DNA from: Dickeya zeae NCPPB 2538
GTDB taxonomy: Bacteria > Pseudomonadota > Gammaproteobacteria > Enterobacterales > Enterobacteriaceae
Direction: 5' to 3'
Length of the DNA stretch: 64,000 bases
Assembly: GCF_000406165.1 (NCBI RefSeq)
Contig: NZ_CM001977.1
Span: 731,090 to 795,089, forward strand
Shown here: positions 26,889 to 36,159 of the stretch, in pieces
Layout: each line of letters opens with the position of its first letter
How positions within the stretch are numbered: position 1 is the stretch's first letter
The notes under the pieces: model-generated
Databases searched by the model: none
What the model saw: only the letters and a program-made list of their open reading frames with translations
What the model was told of the DNA's origin: nothing
Made by a program: the position numbers and the translations under genes

Positions 26889-27086
26889 GATTTTGCGCGG
26901 TGTGGACGAAATAACCAGGCAGTTGATTGATAAGGTGTGTTCGGGTGATATCGCTGGATGGCGGGGCGGTTTTTTAATGAATGTGTCAGGTAATGAGCGT
27001 GAGCGGGGGGAACCCGAGGACAGCATCAGAGAATAAGGCATGGCCGGATGAAGACGACTAGCGAAGAAGGCGCTGGTTGAAAACAA

Positions 27087-27110
27087 ACAGGGCAGCTTAC
27101 GCCGCCCTGT
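27087..27110 (-). terminator. Terminator after the L,D-transpeptidase gene
   Basis: ACAGGGCGGC-gtaa-GCTGCCCTGT on the minus strand, followed by TTGTTTTC. It lies 23 bases past the stop. Confidence 0.75.
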
Positions 27111-27132
27111 GAAAAGCATTTACCCGTAGGTA

Positions 27133-28221
27133 TCAGGATTTGCTGCTGTCAGCCGCAGCAGCCTGATTGGCGTCGGTGACGACAGGCTGAGCCTGAGGCG
27201 CTGCAGGTTGTGCGTTATCCGGTGTACTGGTCTGCTGAATAGCCGGTGCCTGCGGAGCGGCAGGCGCAGCGGGTGCGATCGGGGCGATGTTTTCATCGGT
27301 ACCGTTCACTTTCGTCGGCATACCAGAACGGTTCTGCAGTGCCTGGTCAATTGCGCTTTCGCTGACGCTGGCGTCAGACAGTACTTTGGCGACGACCGGG
27401 CTCAGCTGCAGCGGGGCTGGCGTGTCAGAGTTGAACTCAGCTTCGGTACGAGACAGTGGGTTGTGTACTTCAACATACCGTGAACCATCAGGTTCCACAG
27501 TGGCTTTCACCGGTTCGTTGATGAACTGAACGCGGGTACCGACCGGAACGTGTTCAAACAGGTATTTGATGTCTTTATCACGCAGACGAACGCAACCGTG
27601 GCTGACGCGCAGGCCGATACCAAAGTTAGCGTTAGTACCGTGAATAGCGTACAGCTTACCGATGTACAGCGCATACAGCCCCATCGGGTTATCCGGACCT
27701 GCCGGGTAAACCTGAGGCAGGTATTCGCCGCGAGCTGCGTATTCCGCATGCATGGCGGCAGTCGGTGTCCAGGTCGGACGCTCTTTCTTACGTTGTACCG
27801 ACGTCACCCAGTTGATCGGGGTATCTTTGCCGAGCTGGCCAATACCAATCGGCAAGACCACCACGGTTTTGGAACCTTTCGGGTAATAATACAGGCGCAT
27901 TTCGGCACTGTTGATCACGATGCCTTCGCGCGGTGCGTCGGGGAGAATCAGTTGCTGCGGCACCGTCATGGTGGTGCCCGGTTTCGGCAGATAGACATCA
28001 ATGCCGGGGTTGGCTTCCAGCAGGTTGCTCAGACCCATCTGATACTGGGCGGCAAAGTGCTCCAGCGCATCGGTGCTGCCGCTGGGAATCGTAACTTGGA
28101 TGTTTTCTCCTACCAGCCGACTATTCGGAGCTGGCAATGGATAAACTACGGCGAGTGCTGTCTGGCTGAAGGCAGCCGCCGCCACAACTAACGTCAGGAT
28201 CGCGCGAATACTCATTTTCAT
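27133..28221 (-). CDS. L,D-transpeptidase (ErfK/YbiS/YcfS/YnhG family)
   Basis: A 362-residue periplasmic enzyme. A signal peptide (MKMSIRAILTLVVAAAAFSQTALA) is followed by a LysM-like segment (residues about 40-90) and the YkuD catalytic domain with IHGTNANFGIGLRVSHGCVRLRDKD, which contains the catalytic Cys of SHGCVRL near residue 225. It would link Braun lipoprotein to peptidoglycan or form 3-3 crosslinks. The last 90 residues are an Ala/Pro/Gln-rich low-complexity tail (PAAPAAPQAPAIQQ), longer than in E. coli LdtA/LdtB. Which Ldt paralogue it is cannot be fixed from sequence alone. It is monocistronic. Confidence 0.88.
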   Translation of the reverse strand: MKMSIRAILTLVVAAAAFSQTALAVVYPLPAPNSRLVGENIQVTIPSGSTDALEHFAAQYQMGLSNLLEANPGIDVYLPKPGTTMTVPQQLILPDAPREGIVINSAEMRLYYYPKGSKTVVVLPIGIGQLGKDTPINWVTSVQRKKERPTWTPTAAMHAEYAARGEYLPQVYPAGPDNPMGLYALYIGKLYAIHGTNANFGIGLRVSHGCVRLRDKDIKYLFEHVPVGTRVQFINEPVKATVEPDGSRYVEVHNPLSRTEAEFNSDTPAPLQLSPVVAKVLSDASVSESAIDQALQNRSGMPTKVNGTDENIAPIAPAAPAAPQAPAIQQTSTPDNAQPAAPQAQPVVTDANQAAAADSSKS

Positions 28222-28452
28222 ATCTTTGTTGAGTGTTAAAAGCCATTGCGGCAAAGGAATTGTTGTTATCCGGATCATAAAGCCCGGATGCGCATTATAT
28301 GTGCAGAAGGTCGGCAGGAAAACCAGATGTACAATCCATTACATTATATCCCACTCATATTTCAGGCTACTGACGTGTTGGAGCAGGAAATAGGGCGACG
28401 GATGAAGGATACGAACAAAAAAATCGAATAAGTGTCGTCAGGCGTGGTTGGT

Positions 28453-28488
28453 TAAAAAAACACCGGGAGTGATTTTGTCACTCCCGGT
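28453..28488 (-). terminator. Terminator after nifJ
   Basis: A perfect 12-bp stem CACCGGGAGTGA / TCACTCCCGGTG (28460-28488, five-base loop) runs into TTTTTTT on the minus strand, 40 bases beyond the nifJ stop. Confidence 0.9.
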
Positions 28489-28527
28489 GGTGAACGGCGA
28501 GGAAGGTGGTACTGTTTTCGCGCGTTT

Positions 28528-31500
28528 CTATTCCTGTGCGTTTTTCTCTGCTTTGCCTGCCAGCAAGCTCAGGAAGTCATAGCGGCGGCGCAAGTCAGCT
28601 TCGGCTTCTTCATACAACCGTGCTGCTTCTTGCGGTTGCTGTGTATTGAGCCGACGGAAACGTTGCTCGTTGAGCAGGGTTTCGTTCAGGCTGGCTGATG
28701 GTGGACGGGAATCTGTCACCAGTGCCGGTTTCCCTTCTGCTGTACGGCGTGGATCGAAGCGGTACAACGGCCAGAAGCCGGTGGCGGTCAACTGACGCAT
28801 TTGGTCGTGGCTAAATGCCAGGTCGTAGCCGTGCTCTTCGCAAGGGCTGTAGGCAATGATCAGGGAGGGGCCCGGCCAGGCTTCCGCTTCCTGAATCGCT
28901 TTCACTGTTTGGTTCAACTGAGCCCCCAGTGAAATTTGCGCCACATAGACATGGCCGTACATCATGACAGTGACGCCGAGGTCTTTGCGTGCTTTGCGTT
29001 TGCCGTGCTCACCAAACTTGGTGACGGCACCGAGCGGGGTGGCTTTAGATTGCTGACCGCCGGTGTTGGAATAGCACTGGGTGTCCAGTACCAGCACGTT
29101 GACGTTTTCCGACAGACTCATCACGTGGTCAAGACCGCCGTAGCCGATATCGTAAGCCCAACCGTCACCACCAATCAGCCAGATGGATTTATCCACCAAA
29201 TGATCGGCATCAGCGGCCAACTGACGGGCATCGGCGCTGTCGATGGCGCTGAGCGACTGACGCAAGCGGGCAATCTGCTCGCGTCGTACATCGGCAGCAA
29301 CCGATTCTTCCAGCAGGTCGGCCACCAGCTCAGCAGGCAGTTGAGGCTTAAGTTCAGCCAGCAGACGCAGCGCGCGCTGACGGTGCTGGTCGACGCTCAG
29401 ACGGAAGCCCAGGCCGAATTCGGCGTTGTCTTCAAACAGCGAGTTGGCCCAGGCTGGTCCACGGCCGTTAGCGTCGGTGGTCCAGGGGGTTGTTGGCAGG
29501 TTGCCGCCGTAAATCGAGGAGCACCCGGTCGCGTTGGCAACCAGCAGTCGATCGCCATACAACTGGGTCAGCAACTTGATGTACGGGGTTTCGCCGCAAC
29601 CGGAGCAGGCCCCGGAATACTCGAACAGCGGTGTGATCAACTGCGAGGTACGAATATCGATGCGTTCCAGTTTGCTGCGGTCAATTTCCGGCAGCTTGAG
29701 GAAGAAATCGTAATGGGTTTTCTCGGTCGCCACATGTTCCAGACGCGGTTCCATGTTGATGGCTTTGATTTCTGGATTTTGGCGATCTTTCGCTGGACAG
29801 ACTTCCACGCACAGATTACAGCCGGTGCAGTCTTCCGGCGCGACCTGTAACACATACTTCTGACCACGCATGTCACGCGCTTTCACGTCCAGCGACTGCA
29901 ACGACGCCGGTGCATCAGCCATCGCCTCGGCGGGCACTACTTTGGCGCGAATGGCGGAGTGCGGGCAGGCGGCCACGCAGTGGTTACATTGGGTACACAG
30001 CTCTGGCTTCCACAGCGGGATAGCTTCGGCGATGTTGCGTTTTTCCCACTGTGTTGTGCCGACAGGCCAGGTCCCATCCGGTGGCAGGGCGGAAACCGGC
30101 AGGCTGTCGCCCAGACCGGCCAACATGGCGGCGGTAACGGTTTTGACGAAATCAGGTGCCGCGTCGGAGACGACCGGTGGGCGGCATGCGCTTTGGGGAT
30201 TGACCGGCTCAAGTGCGACGGCCTCCAGTGCATCGAGTGTCGCGTCCAGTGCCCGCCAGTTGCGCTCTACCAGTTCCTGGCCTTTGTTGCCATAGCTACT
30301 GGCGATAGCCGCGCGCAGCTTATCTTGCGCATCGCCGCCCGGCAGGATTTGTGTCAGATGGAAGAACGCCATTTGCATCACGGTGTTGATGCGTGCGCCC
30401 AACTGGCATTCACGCGCGATTTTCGCCGCATTGATGCAGTACACCCGCGCCTGACGCTGATTCAGACCGGCCTGCACTTCCTGTGGCAGTCGATGCCACA
30501 GATCGTCAGCGCTGTATGGCGAATTGATAAGGAAGATACCGCCTGTCTTGAGGCGATCCACCATGCTGTATTTGTCGATGAACTGCCACTGATGACAAGC
30601 CACGAAATCAGCCTGCTCAATCAGATAAGCAGAGTGAATCGGGTGCGGGCCGACACGCATGTGCGATACCGTCAGGCTACCGGCTTTTTTGGAGTCGTAA
30701 ACGAAATAGCCTTGAACGAACAGCGGGGTCGAGTTGCCGACGATTTTGATCGAGTTCTTGGCAGCCGAAACGGTGCCATCGCTGCCAAGCCCGTAGAACA
30801 GCGCTTCCAGAGACATCTGGGTAGGCATCGGTTGGTCGGACAGCGGCAACGACAGGTGGGTGATATCGTCATAAATACCCACGGTAAAACGCGGTCTGGG
30901 GTTGGTAAGCGCCAACTCTTTATACGTCGCTTCAACGCATTGTGGGGTGAACTCTTTTGACGATAACCCATAACGCCCGCCAATCACCTTCGGCATAAGT
31001 GGGCGCTCACCTCGTGAAAATGCCTCGGCCAGTGCGGTCATCACATCCAGATACAGCGGTTCAGCCAGCGCACCGGGTTCTTTGGTGCGGTCCAATACCG
31101 CGATGGATTGCGCGCTGTGCGGGATGACCGCCAGCAGGTGTTGCGCAGAGAACGGCCGGTACAGCCGCACTTTCACTACCCCCACTTTTTCGCCGCGTGT
31201 CAGCAAGGTGTCGATCACTTCTTCGCAGGTACCGACGCCAGAGCCCATCATCACGATAACGCGGGTGGCATCCGGATGGCCGTAGTATTCGAACGGCTGG
31301 TACTGACGACCGGTTTCGCGGGCGAAGTCGTTCATGGCCTGTTCCACGTGGCCGAATGCCGCGTTGTACCACGGGTTGGTGGCTTCACGGGCCTGGAAAA
31401 AGGTATCGGGGTTCGAGGCGGTGCCACGAATCACCGGACGCTCAGGAGTAAGTGCACGCTCACGGTGTGCGTCAATCGCCGCCTGCGGTAGCAGACTATG

Positions 31501-32061
31501 TAACTGGGCATCGCTGAGCGGTTCTATTTTGTTGATTTCGTGCGAAGTGCGAAAACCGTCGAAGAAATGAATGAACGGCAGACGGCTATTGAGGCTGGCC
31601 ATCTGAGAAATCAGCGCGAAGTCCTGTGCTTCCTGCACATTACTGGCGCATAGCATGGCGCAACCGGTCTGGCGTACCGCCATCACATCTGAATGGTCGC
31701 AGAAAATCGACAACGCATGGGTAGCCACGGTACGAGCAGCGACATGCAGTACAAACGGCGTTAACTGACCGGCCAGCTTGTACAGCGTTGGGATCATTAA
31801 CAGCAACCCTTGTGACGATGTAAATGTCGTGGATAACGCACCGGTTTGTAATGCGCCATGTACCGTCGCGATAGCTCCCGCTTCGGATTGCATCTCGATG
31901 ACGCGCGGCGTATCTCCCCATATATTTTTACGTTCATCGCTCGACCAGGCTGCGGCTTGTTCGGCCATGGTAGAACTGGGGGTAATAGGGTAGATAGCGA
32001 TAACTTCATTGGTGCGCCAGGCGACTGAGGCGACTGCGTTATTACCGTCGGTGGTAATCAT
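28528..32061 (-). CDS. nifJ: Pyruvate:ferredoxin (flavodoxin) oxidoreductase
   Basis: A 1177-residue single-chain enzyme (E. coli YdbK about 1174) that oxidises pyruvate to acetyl-CoA and CO2 and reduces flavodoxin or ferredoxin. The N-terminal domain begins MITTDGNNAVASVAWRTNEV with YPITPSSTMAEQ. Two 4Fe-4S motifs occur near residues 687 (CTQCNHCVAACP) and 743 (CTGCNLCVEVCP). The TPP domain has CSGCGE near 817 for the third cluster and GGDGWAYDIGYGGLDHV plus DTQCYSNTGGQ. The start at 32061 follows GGAGG; the longer open frame is not used. Stand-alone gene. Confidence 0.93.
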   Translation of the reverse strand: MITTDGNNAVASVAWRTNEVIAIYPITPSSTMAEQAAAWSSDERKNIWGDTPRVIEMQSEAGAIATVHGALQTGALSTTFTSSQGLLLMIPTLYKLAGQLTPFVLHVAARTVATHALSIFCDHSDVMAVRQTGCAMLCASNVQEAQDFALISQMASLNSRLPFIHFFDGFRTSHEINKIEPLSDAQLHSLLPQAAIDAHRERALTPERPVIRGTASNPDTFFQAREATNPWYNAAFGHVEQAMNDFARETGRQYQPFEYYGHPDATRVIVMMGSGVGTCEEVIDTLLTRGEKVGVVKVRLYRPFSAQHLLAVIPHSAQSIAVLDRTKEPGALAEPLYLDVMTALAEAFSRGERPLMPKVIGGRYGLSSKEFTPQCVEATYKELALTNPRPRFTVGIYDDITHLSLPLSDQPMPTQMSLEALFYGLGSDGTVSAAKNSIKIVGNSTPLFVQGYFVYDSKKAGSLTVSHMRVGPHPIHSAYLIEQADFVACHQWQFIDKYSMVDRLKTGGIFLINSPYSADDLWHRLPQEVQAGLNQRQARVYCINAAKIARECQLGARINTVMQMAFFHLTQILPGGDAQDKLRAAIASSYGNKGQELVERNWRALDATLDALEAVALEPVNPQSACRPPVVSDAAPDFVKTVTAAMLAGLGDSLPVSALPPDGTWPVGTTQWEKRNIAEAIPLWKPELCTQCNHCVAACPHSAIRAKVVPAEAMADAPASLQSLDVKARDMRGQKYVLQVAPEDCTGCNLCVEVCPAKDRQNPEIKAINMEPRLEHVATEKTHYDFFLKLPEIDRSKLERIDIRTSQLITPLFEYSGACSGCGETPYIKLLTQLYGDRLLVANATGCSSIYGGNLPTTPWTTDANGRGPAWANSLFEDNAEFGLGFRLSVDQHRQRALRLLAELKPQLPAELVADLLEESVAADVRREQIARLRQSLSAIDSADARQLAADADHLVDKSIWLIGGDGWAYDIGYGGLDHVMSLSENVNVLVLDTQCYSNTGGQQSKATPLGAVTKFGEHGKRKARKDLGVTVMMYGHVYVAQISLGAQLNQTVKAIQEAEAWPGPSLIIAYSPCEEHGYDLAFSHDQMRQLTATGFWPLYRFDPRRTAEGKPALVTDSRPPSASLNETLLNEQRFRRLNTQQPQEAARLYEEAEADLRRRYDFLSLLAGKAEKNAQE

Positions 32062-32610
32062 GATTAAACCTCCTTGCTGAAGGATGGCCCGACAAGACAA
32101 AGACGGCCATTATCAACATTCAGCGGGTTTTGTTGACCGATTATAGCGCACTGGGTTGTTGCAAGATGTGTATGGCGTGCAGGCGCAGTAGCATAGGGTG
32201 GGAAATAATACCAGCTAAAAACGGGCTTGTGCAGTTTTGTGAACGATGGTCATACCATCAATTTTACCGGTGTCGCATTCTTATCAGGAATATAAGCGCA
32301 GCGATAAAAAATAATATTAATGTATCGTTAATAGAATTAGGGTGTAGTGGTGGGTAACAGGCGCTGACCAGGGCGCGTGTTACCGGGTCAGTGTAAAAAT
32401 TCGGCGTTTGCCTGCAAAGCAGGAAATGCCAGTGGAAGGATAGGCATCTGCGCCTATGCTGAAATAAAGCACCGGGCCTGCTGATGCGGGGGATAACGGC
32501 AGACAGGCAGGAAAATCCCAGACGCGACCATTAAGGAAATCTGTTTATACCTCAGGGATAGCCTTCGCGCGCTTCGGGTTGATTATCGACTTTGACGAAG
32601 GAATAGCACT
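32062..32610. other. Intergenic region between nifJ and a divergent small gene
   Basis: About 550 bases without a gene. The first part must contain the nifJ promoter; no consensus -10/-35 pair or FNR box was obvious. A tract TTCGGCGTTTGCC and short GC-rich repeats precede the next gene. Confidence 0.4.
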
Positions 32611-33033
32611 ATGTTTAACGATCTGAGAGACAAAATGATTTCGGTATTAACCCGAATTCGTGAAAGGGGTTATGGGCCGGAAGATGCCATCAATCATATT
32701 GTTCAATCGCTGGGTAGTCGCTATAGCGATGTATCCAAGGTCAATGTGCTGACCTCGAAACTGATAGCCGATGTGATTTATTCGACCTATCAGGATGAAA
32801 CGTCACCACTGGAGATTGCCGCTATCATCCGTATGCTTGGCTATGCTAACCGGGATGTTGTAGGTGGAATTCATGAACAGTTTCCGCAACTGACGCCAGA
32901 AGAGGTCGGTCGGCTATTACTGAGTGAAAAGGTTTACCCCAAAACTGACCGCGCCTCTTTTATCGCTGCCATGACTTACGGCGGGTATTCCCGCGAAGAG
33001 AGTGAACAGGCGGCTAAAAGCCTGTATTCCTGA
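32611..33033 (+). CDS. Hypothetical helical protein of 140 residues
   Basis: I do not recognise this protein. It is soluble, without signal peptide or membrane segment. Predicted almost all helical, with two loosely similar stretches (EIAAIIRMLGYANRDVVGGIHEQFP and SFIAAMTYGGYSREESEQAAKSLY) that may be tandem helical repeats with a G-Y-(A/S)-R motif. An earlier GYGPEDAINHIVQSL resembles the same unit. AAGGA precedes the ATG at good spacing. It is monocistronic between nifJ and a GNAT gene. Confidence 0.7.
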   Translation: MFNDLRDKMISVLTRIRERGYGPEDAINHIVQSLGSRYSDVSKVNVLTSKLIADVIYSTYQDETSPLEIAAIIRMLGYANRDVVGGIHEQFPQLTPEEVGRLLLSEKVYPKTDRASFIAAMTYGGYSREESEQAAKSLYS

Positions 33034-33065
33034 GCCTTGCTGACAAGCGACATCAGCGGCAGGTG

Positions 33066-33105
33066 ATGCTGTGTAGCAAACGGTTATGCTGTATAGCAAA
33101 CGGTA
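33066..33105. repeat. Tandem 20-bp imperfect repeat
   Basis: Two near-identical 20-mers, ATGCTGTGTAGCAAACGGTT and ATGCTGTATAGCAAACGGTA, lie end to end at 33066-33085 and 33086-33105 upstream of the GNAT gene. Confidence 0.75.
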
Positions 33106-33213
33106 TAGTAAGCCGACGAGATTCGCGTCGGCTGGAACTCTGCTCCGCCATGATGCCACCTAACAGCGCGCCCGTAGACACGATGACGGGAGGCGACTGA
33201 TGAGGAGAATCTG

Positions 33214-33759
33214 ATGCGGCAACCTACCCTGACCACCGAACATCTTCTGTTGCGACCATTACAGGCGTCAGACGTCACTGATGTCTGCGCTTTGCTTAAC
33301 AGCACCCCTGATATTTCTGCCATGACCATGTTGATTCCCTATCCTTGTCCACGTGAAACGGTCGCCAACTGGATTACCGATTTGCACAGCAATTGGGAGC
33401 AGCGTAAAGGTGTGGCCTACGCCATTTGTTTATCGCAAAACCAGCAGTTGATCGGCTCCATTTCGCTGGTGTCGCTGGATACTGCCCAGCCAGAGATCGG
33501 TTACTGGCTGAGTGCTGATTTCCGACGACGAGGATTGAGCACCGAAGCCAGTCGGGCATTATGTCAGTTCGCGTTTAGTCAGTTGGGTATTGCGAAAATC
33601 TACGGCTGCCATTTGCCACAGAACGTGGCGTCAGGCCGGGTGTTACTCAAATGTGGTTTCCACTCGCTGGGGATACGTCAGGTGTTGCTGTCATCACGAC
33701 GCCAGCAGGAAACCGTGGCGGTTTATATGATGCCATCGCCCATGATGGCGACGGCGTGA
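33214..33759 (+). CDS. GNAT family N-acetyltransferase (RimJ/RimL type)
   Basis: A 181-residue acetyltransferase. The opening TEHLLLRPLQASDVTDVCALLN is typical of RimJ/RimL proteins, and the acetyl-CoA site is IGYWLSADFRRRGLSTEASRALCQFAF (about residues 95-121, with the R-R-x-G loop). The late motif NVASGRVLLKCGFHSLGI also fits. It transfers acetyl groups to an amine, possibly a protein N-terminus or antibiotic; the target is unknown. The ATG is preceded by AGGAGAA. Confidence 0.85.
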   Translation: MRQPTLTTEHLLLRPLQASDVTDVCALLNSTPDISAMTMLIPYPCPRETVANWITDLHSNWEQRKGVAYAICLSQNQQLIGSISLVSLDTAQPEIGYWLSADFRRRGLSTEASRALCQFAFSQLGIAKIYGCHLPQNVASGRVLLKCGFHSLGIRQVLLSSRRQQETVAVYMMPSPMMATA

Positions 33760-33878
33760 GTGCTTCTGTCTGGCGATATCCTTATTCTTTCTCAGGAGTG
33801 ATGGCGCGTTATCTTTATCCTCTCTTTTGGAATTGGCGTAAACTGGCGCGACTTAGCAAGGTATCCAGGGTAAGGACT

Positions 33879-34607
33879 ATGAAACTACACGCCATGGCGC
33901 TGGTGGGGGTGGTATTACTGGCAGGGTGTGATCGAAAACCGACGCCTGAGCCGGTGAACCCGGTGTTGGCTGGGCTTTCCAATATTTTTGGTTTTGATGC
34001 GCTACGGGGGAAGGTGAAGCACTTTACCCAAACCCAGACCGACGAAGCAGGCAAAGTGACCGCCTATGTGGATGGGACCTTTGATGCCGAAGGGTGCCTT
34101 GTGACGTTACGCACCTATCAACCGGCGATGAATTTTGACCTGGATTTGGTGCGAGCGGGGCAGACGCTGTTAGAAAAGAGCGATCGACAAGCGTTGTTTC
34201 AACTGACGGAACACTGCCAGTTGGCAAAAACCTCAGATGGTCGCCTGAGCTACCGTTCTGACGATAAACAGGCTATCAGCGAGGTGGTGTATCGCGACCG
34301 ACCGACGCCGCTGGCGCGTTACCGCTACGATGATGAGGGATTCCCGGTCAGCATGACGTTTGTTTCACCGGAAAATGGTAAGGTGACCCGCGTGGAGATG
34401 CAAAGCGATGCGCCGATGCAAAAACGGCTGGATGCCACGGTTATCGTGACAGAAGACAACCAGCAGGTGAGCGTGACCCGTACCACATGCCAGTATGACT
34501 CGCATTTTAACCCGCGCGTATGTCAGGTGCTGGTATCAAATGGCAAAGGCGTGGCGCAAACGGTCACCACACTGACGCATACGACCAAAATTGAGTATTA
34601 CGAATAA
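33879..34607 (+). CDS. ynfC: YnfC-like lipoprotein (UPF0257)
   Basis: A 242-residue predicted lipoprotein. The signal peptide ends in the lipobox LLAGC (Cys17). The mature part matches the YnfC family: FDALRGKVKHFTQTQTDEAGKV, DAEGCLVTLRTYQ, YRYDDEGFPVSMTF and a C-terminal CQYDSHFNPRVCQVLV with two cysteines. The residue after Cys17 is Asp, the classical signal for retention in the inner membrane. The start at 33879 is chosen for the lipoprotein signal and AAGGA. Function in the family is unknown. Confidence 0.85.
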   Translation: MKLHAMALVGVVLLAGCDRKPTPEPVNPVLAGLSNIFGFDALRGKVKHFTQTQTDEAGKVTAYVDGTFDAEGCLVTLRTYQPAMNFDLDLVRAGQTLLEKSDRQALFQLTEHCQLAKTSDGRLSYRSDDKQAISEVVYRDRPTPLARYRYDDEGFPVSMTFVSPENGKVTRVEMQSDAPMQKRLDATVIVTEDNQQVSVTRTTCQYDSHFNPRVCQVLVSNGKGVAQTVTTLTHTTKIEYYE

Positions 34608-34744
34608 TCAGTCCCGTCAGATAATGGGTTCGCGATGAGTAGCTGACGTTTGATGAATGCTTCACCGACAGCGAACCTGCGCGGTGTTCGTCTCTCTCAT
34701 CTTGCCTGTCACGGATTGATGACAGGCGCTGCATTGCTTTTTGT

Positions 34745-34784
34745 CCATGCCGACTGAGGGTGTCAGAAGCCCCTGTCGGCATGG
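34745..34784. repeat. Inverted repeat upstream of the dinI-like gene end
   Basis: Perfect 10-bp arms CCATGCCGAC / GTCGGCATGG with a 20-base loop lie between convergent ynfC-like and dinI-like genes. There is no T-run, so it is either a weak terminator or a Rho-independent-like relic. Directly after it a short 17-base near-repeat (GGATAGATAGTGGTTATT-like) occurs twice. Confidence 0.55.
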
Positions 34785-34814
34785 GATAGATAGTGGTTAT
34801 TGGATAGACAGTAG

Positions 34815-35054
34815 TTATTCCTGCACCAGCCATTCGTCGGCTTCATTGAACATGTCTTCGATGATCCGGTTTATGGTGGATTTGTCCTGTTTGCTGGCAT
34901 TGGAATTGATGGCATTGGCCTGCATCGGTTTTATCTTGATTTCCGCATCAGGAAATACCTTGTGGATCCGTTTGGTGAGTTCGTTTTTTATCTGCTCTGC
35001 CGCGTTGGGTAACCCGCTCACGTTTCTCTTATCGTACACCAGCTCTACATACAT
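34815..35054 (-). CDS. DinI-like SOS protein
   Basis: A 79-residue protein of the DinI family. The pattern MYVELVYDK...L..AAEQIKNELTKRIHKVFPDAEIKIKPMQANAINS...KQDKSTINRIIEDMFNEADEWL follows E. coli DinI throughout, including the terminal (A/S)DEW(F/L). DinI binds RecA filaments and tunes LexA and UmuD cleavage. The start at 35054 is chosen for homology and GGAG 9 bases before. A LexA-box-like palindrome lies just upstream. It is a diverged paralogue rather than a clear DinI orthologue, so I give no symbol. Confidence 0.82.
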   Translation of the reverse strand: MYVELVYDKRNVSGLPNAAEQIKNELTKRIHKVFPDAEIKIKPMQANAINSNASKQDKSTINRIIEDMFNEADEWLVQE

Positions 35055-35077
35055 CAGCCGCATCTCCATGAAAAATA

Positions 35078-35093
35078 CTGGCTAAATATACAG
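35078..35093 (-). promoter_or_regulatory. LexA box upstream of the dinI-like gene
   Basis: On the minus strand CTGTATATTTAGCCAG matches CTGT-N8-ACAG with one mismatch, and has an AT-rich core. It lies about 25-40 bases before the start codon, the normal place for an SOS operator. Confidence 0.65.
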
Positions 35094-35127
35094 TTTTTAT
35101 TGCAGGATCCGCAATCGTTTTTTCGGA

Positions 35128-35610
35128 TCACGTACCCAGCCTTTTTTCCATATACACGCTAAGTGGATCGTCGCCGTAGGGCAAAAATGGGCCGCGCAGG
35201 TGATAACCATGACGTTGGTAGAGCCGGATAGCCTGTGGTTGATGGATGCCGGTTTCGAGGCGGATGACCTGACACCCAGCCAGAATCGCCTGTTTTTCCA
35301 ACTGACGCAGTAACTGATCCGCCGCACCGCTGCCACGATAGGTTGGCTCGACATAAATGCGTTTCATCTCACCTTCTCCCGGTTGGCGCAGTACGATAGC
35401 GCCGCAACCTACCGCGTGCCCGTCACGGTGGCGGATCACCAGAAAAATCAGTTCGTCAGCGGCCAGTGTGCGCAAATCGGTAAAGTGGCAGCACTCTGGC
35501 GGATACAGCGTCGATTGATAAGCATCCAGTTTTTCCAACAGCGTCAGAATGTCCGGCTGATCAACGGCCTCTGGCCGGATGGTAAACAACGGCGTGCAAT
35601 GTGTGGGCAT
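35128..35610 (-). CDS. GNAT family N-acetyltransferase
   Basis: A 160-residue acetyltransferase. The acetyl-CoA motif is MKRIYVEPTYRGSGAADQLLRQLEKQAILAG (about residues 87-117), with VGCGAIVLRQ before and IRLYQRHGYHLRGPF after. The CHFTDLRTLAADELIFLVIRHRDGHAVG stretch is usual in this group. Substrate unknown. The ATG at 35610 is preferred to the GTG three bases upstream because GGGAG is then at better distance. Separate from the convergent dinI-like gene. Confidence 0.85.
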   Translation of the reverse strand: MPTHCTPLFTIRPEAVDQPDILTLLEKLDAYQSTLYPPECCHFTDLRTLAADELIFLVIRHRDGHAVGCGAIVLRQPGEGEMKRIYVEPTYRGSGAADQLLRQLEKQAILAGCQVIRLETGIHQPQAIRLYQRHGYHLRGPFLPYGDDPLSVYMEKRLGT

Positions 35611-35746
35611 CACGGGCTCCCGGGTAACCAGTCATCGACGTACTATTTCATATAATACCATGATAAAAAAGGGGAATAAGCAACATGGCCGCCAGGGGGG
35701 ATTCGTGATATCACTGTCTTTGCCATCAACGGAAAAGGAGTGGCGC

Positions 35747-36139
35747 ATGACCACATTACGGATAGCGCGACCAGTAGCGGACCTGCAACGAAGTGAGCGA
35801 ATGTACTGTGACGGCATGGGGTTGCAGAAACTTGGCTCGTTTGCGCAACACGATGGCTTTAGTGGTGTTATGCTGGGACAACAGGGACTGGCCTGGCACC
35901 TTGAGTTTACCCTTTGTCATACTCATCCGGTCATGCCAGCACCGACGGAAGACGATTTACTGGTGCTGTACATACCTGACCATGAACGCTGGCGAGAGTC
36001 CTGCGATCGTATGGTGCAGGCCGGCTTCAGCGTGGTGGCGTCATTTAATCCTTATTGGGAGCGGCAGGGGAAGACTTTCCGTGATCCCGACGGTTACCGG
36101 GTGGTGCTGCAGCAAGGGCGCTGGCCAAATACCGATTAA
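35747..36139 (+). CDS. VOC (glyoxalase/bleomycin resistance) superfamily protein
   Basis: A 130-residue single VOC protein with paired beta-alpha-beta-beta-beta units. The beginning ARPVADLQRSERMYCDGMGLQKLGSF is a typical first unit; the end FSVVASFNPYWERQGKTFRDPDGYRVVLQQG is a typical last unit (metal-ligand Glu pattern F-DPDGY-V). Possible metal ligands include H in WHLEFTL and the late Glu/Gln. The substrate is unknown. Start at 35747 follows AAAAGGAG. It is followed 20 bases on by a yciI-family gene, probably co-transcribed. Confidence 0.83.
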   Translation: MTTLRIARPVADLQRSERMYCDGMGLQKLGSFAQHDGFSGVMLGQQGLAWHLEFTLCHTHPVMPAPTEDDLLVLYIPDHERWRESCDRMVQAGFSVVASFNPYWERQGKTFRDPDGYRVVLQQGRWPNTD

Positions 36140-36159
36140 TAACGAAGAGAAGAGTAACC

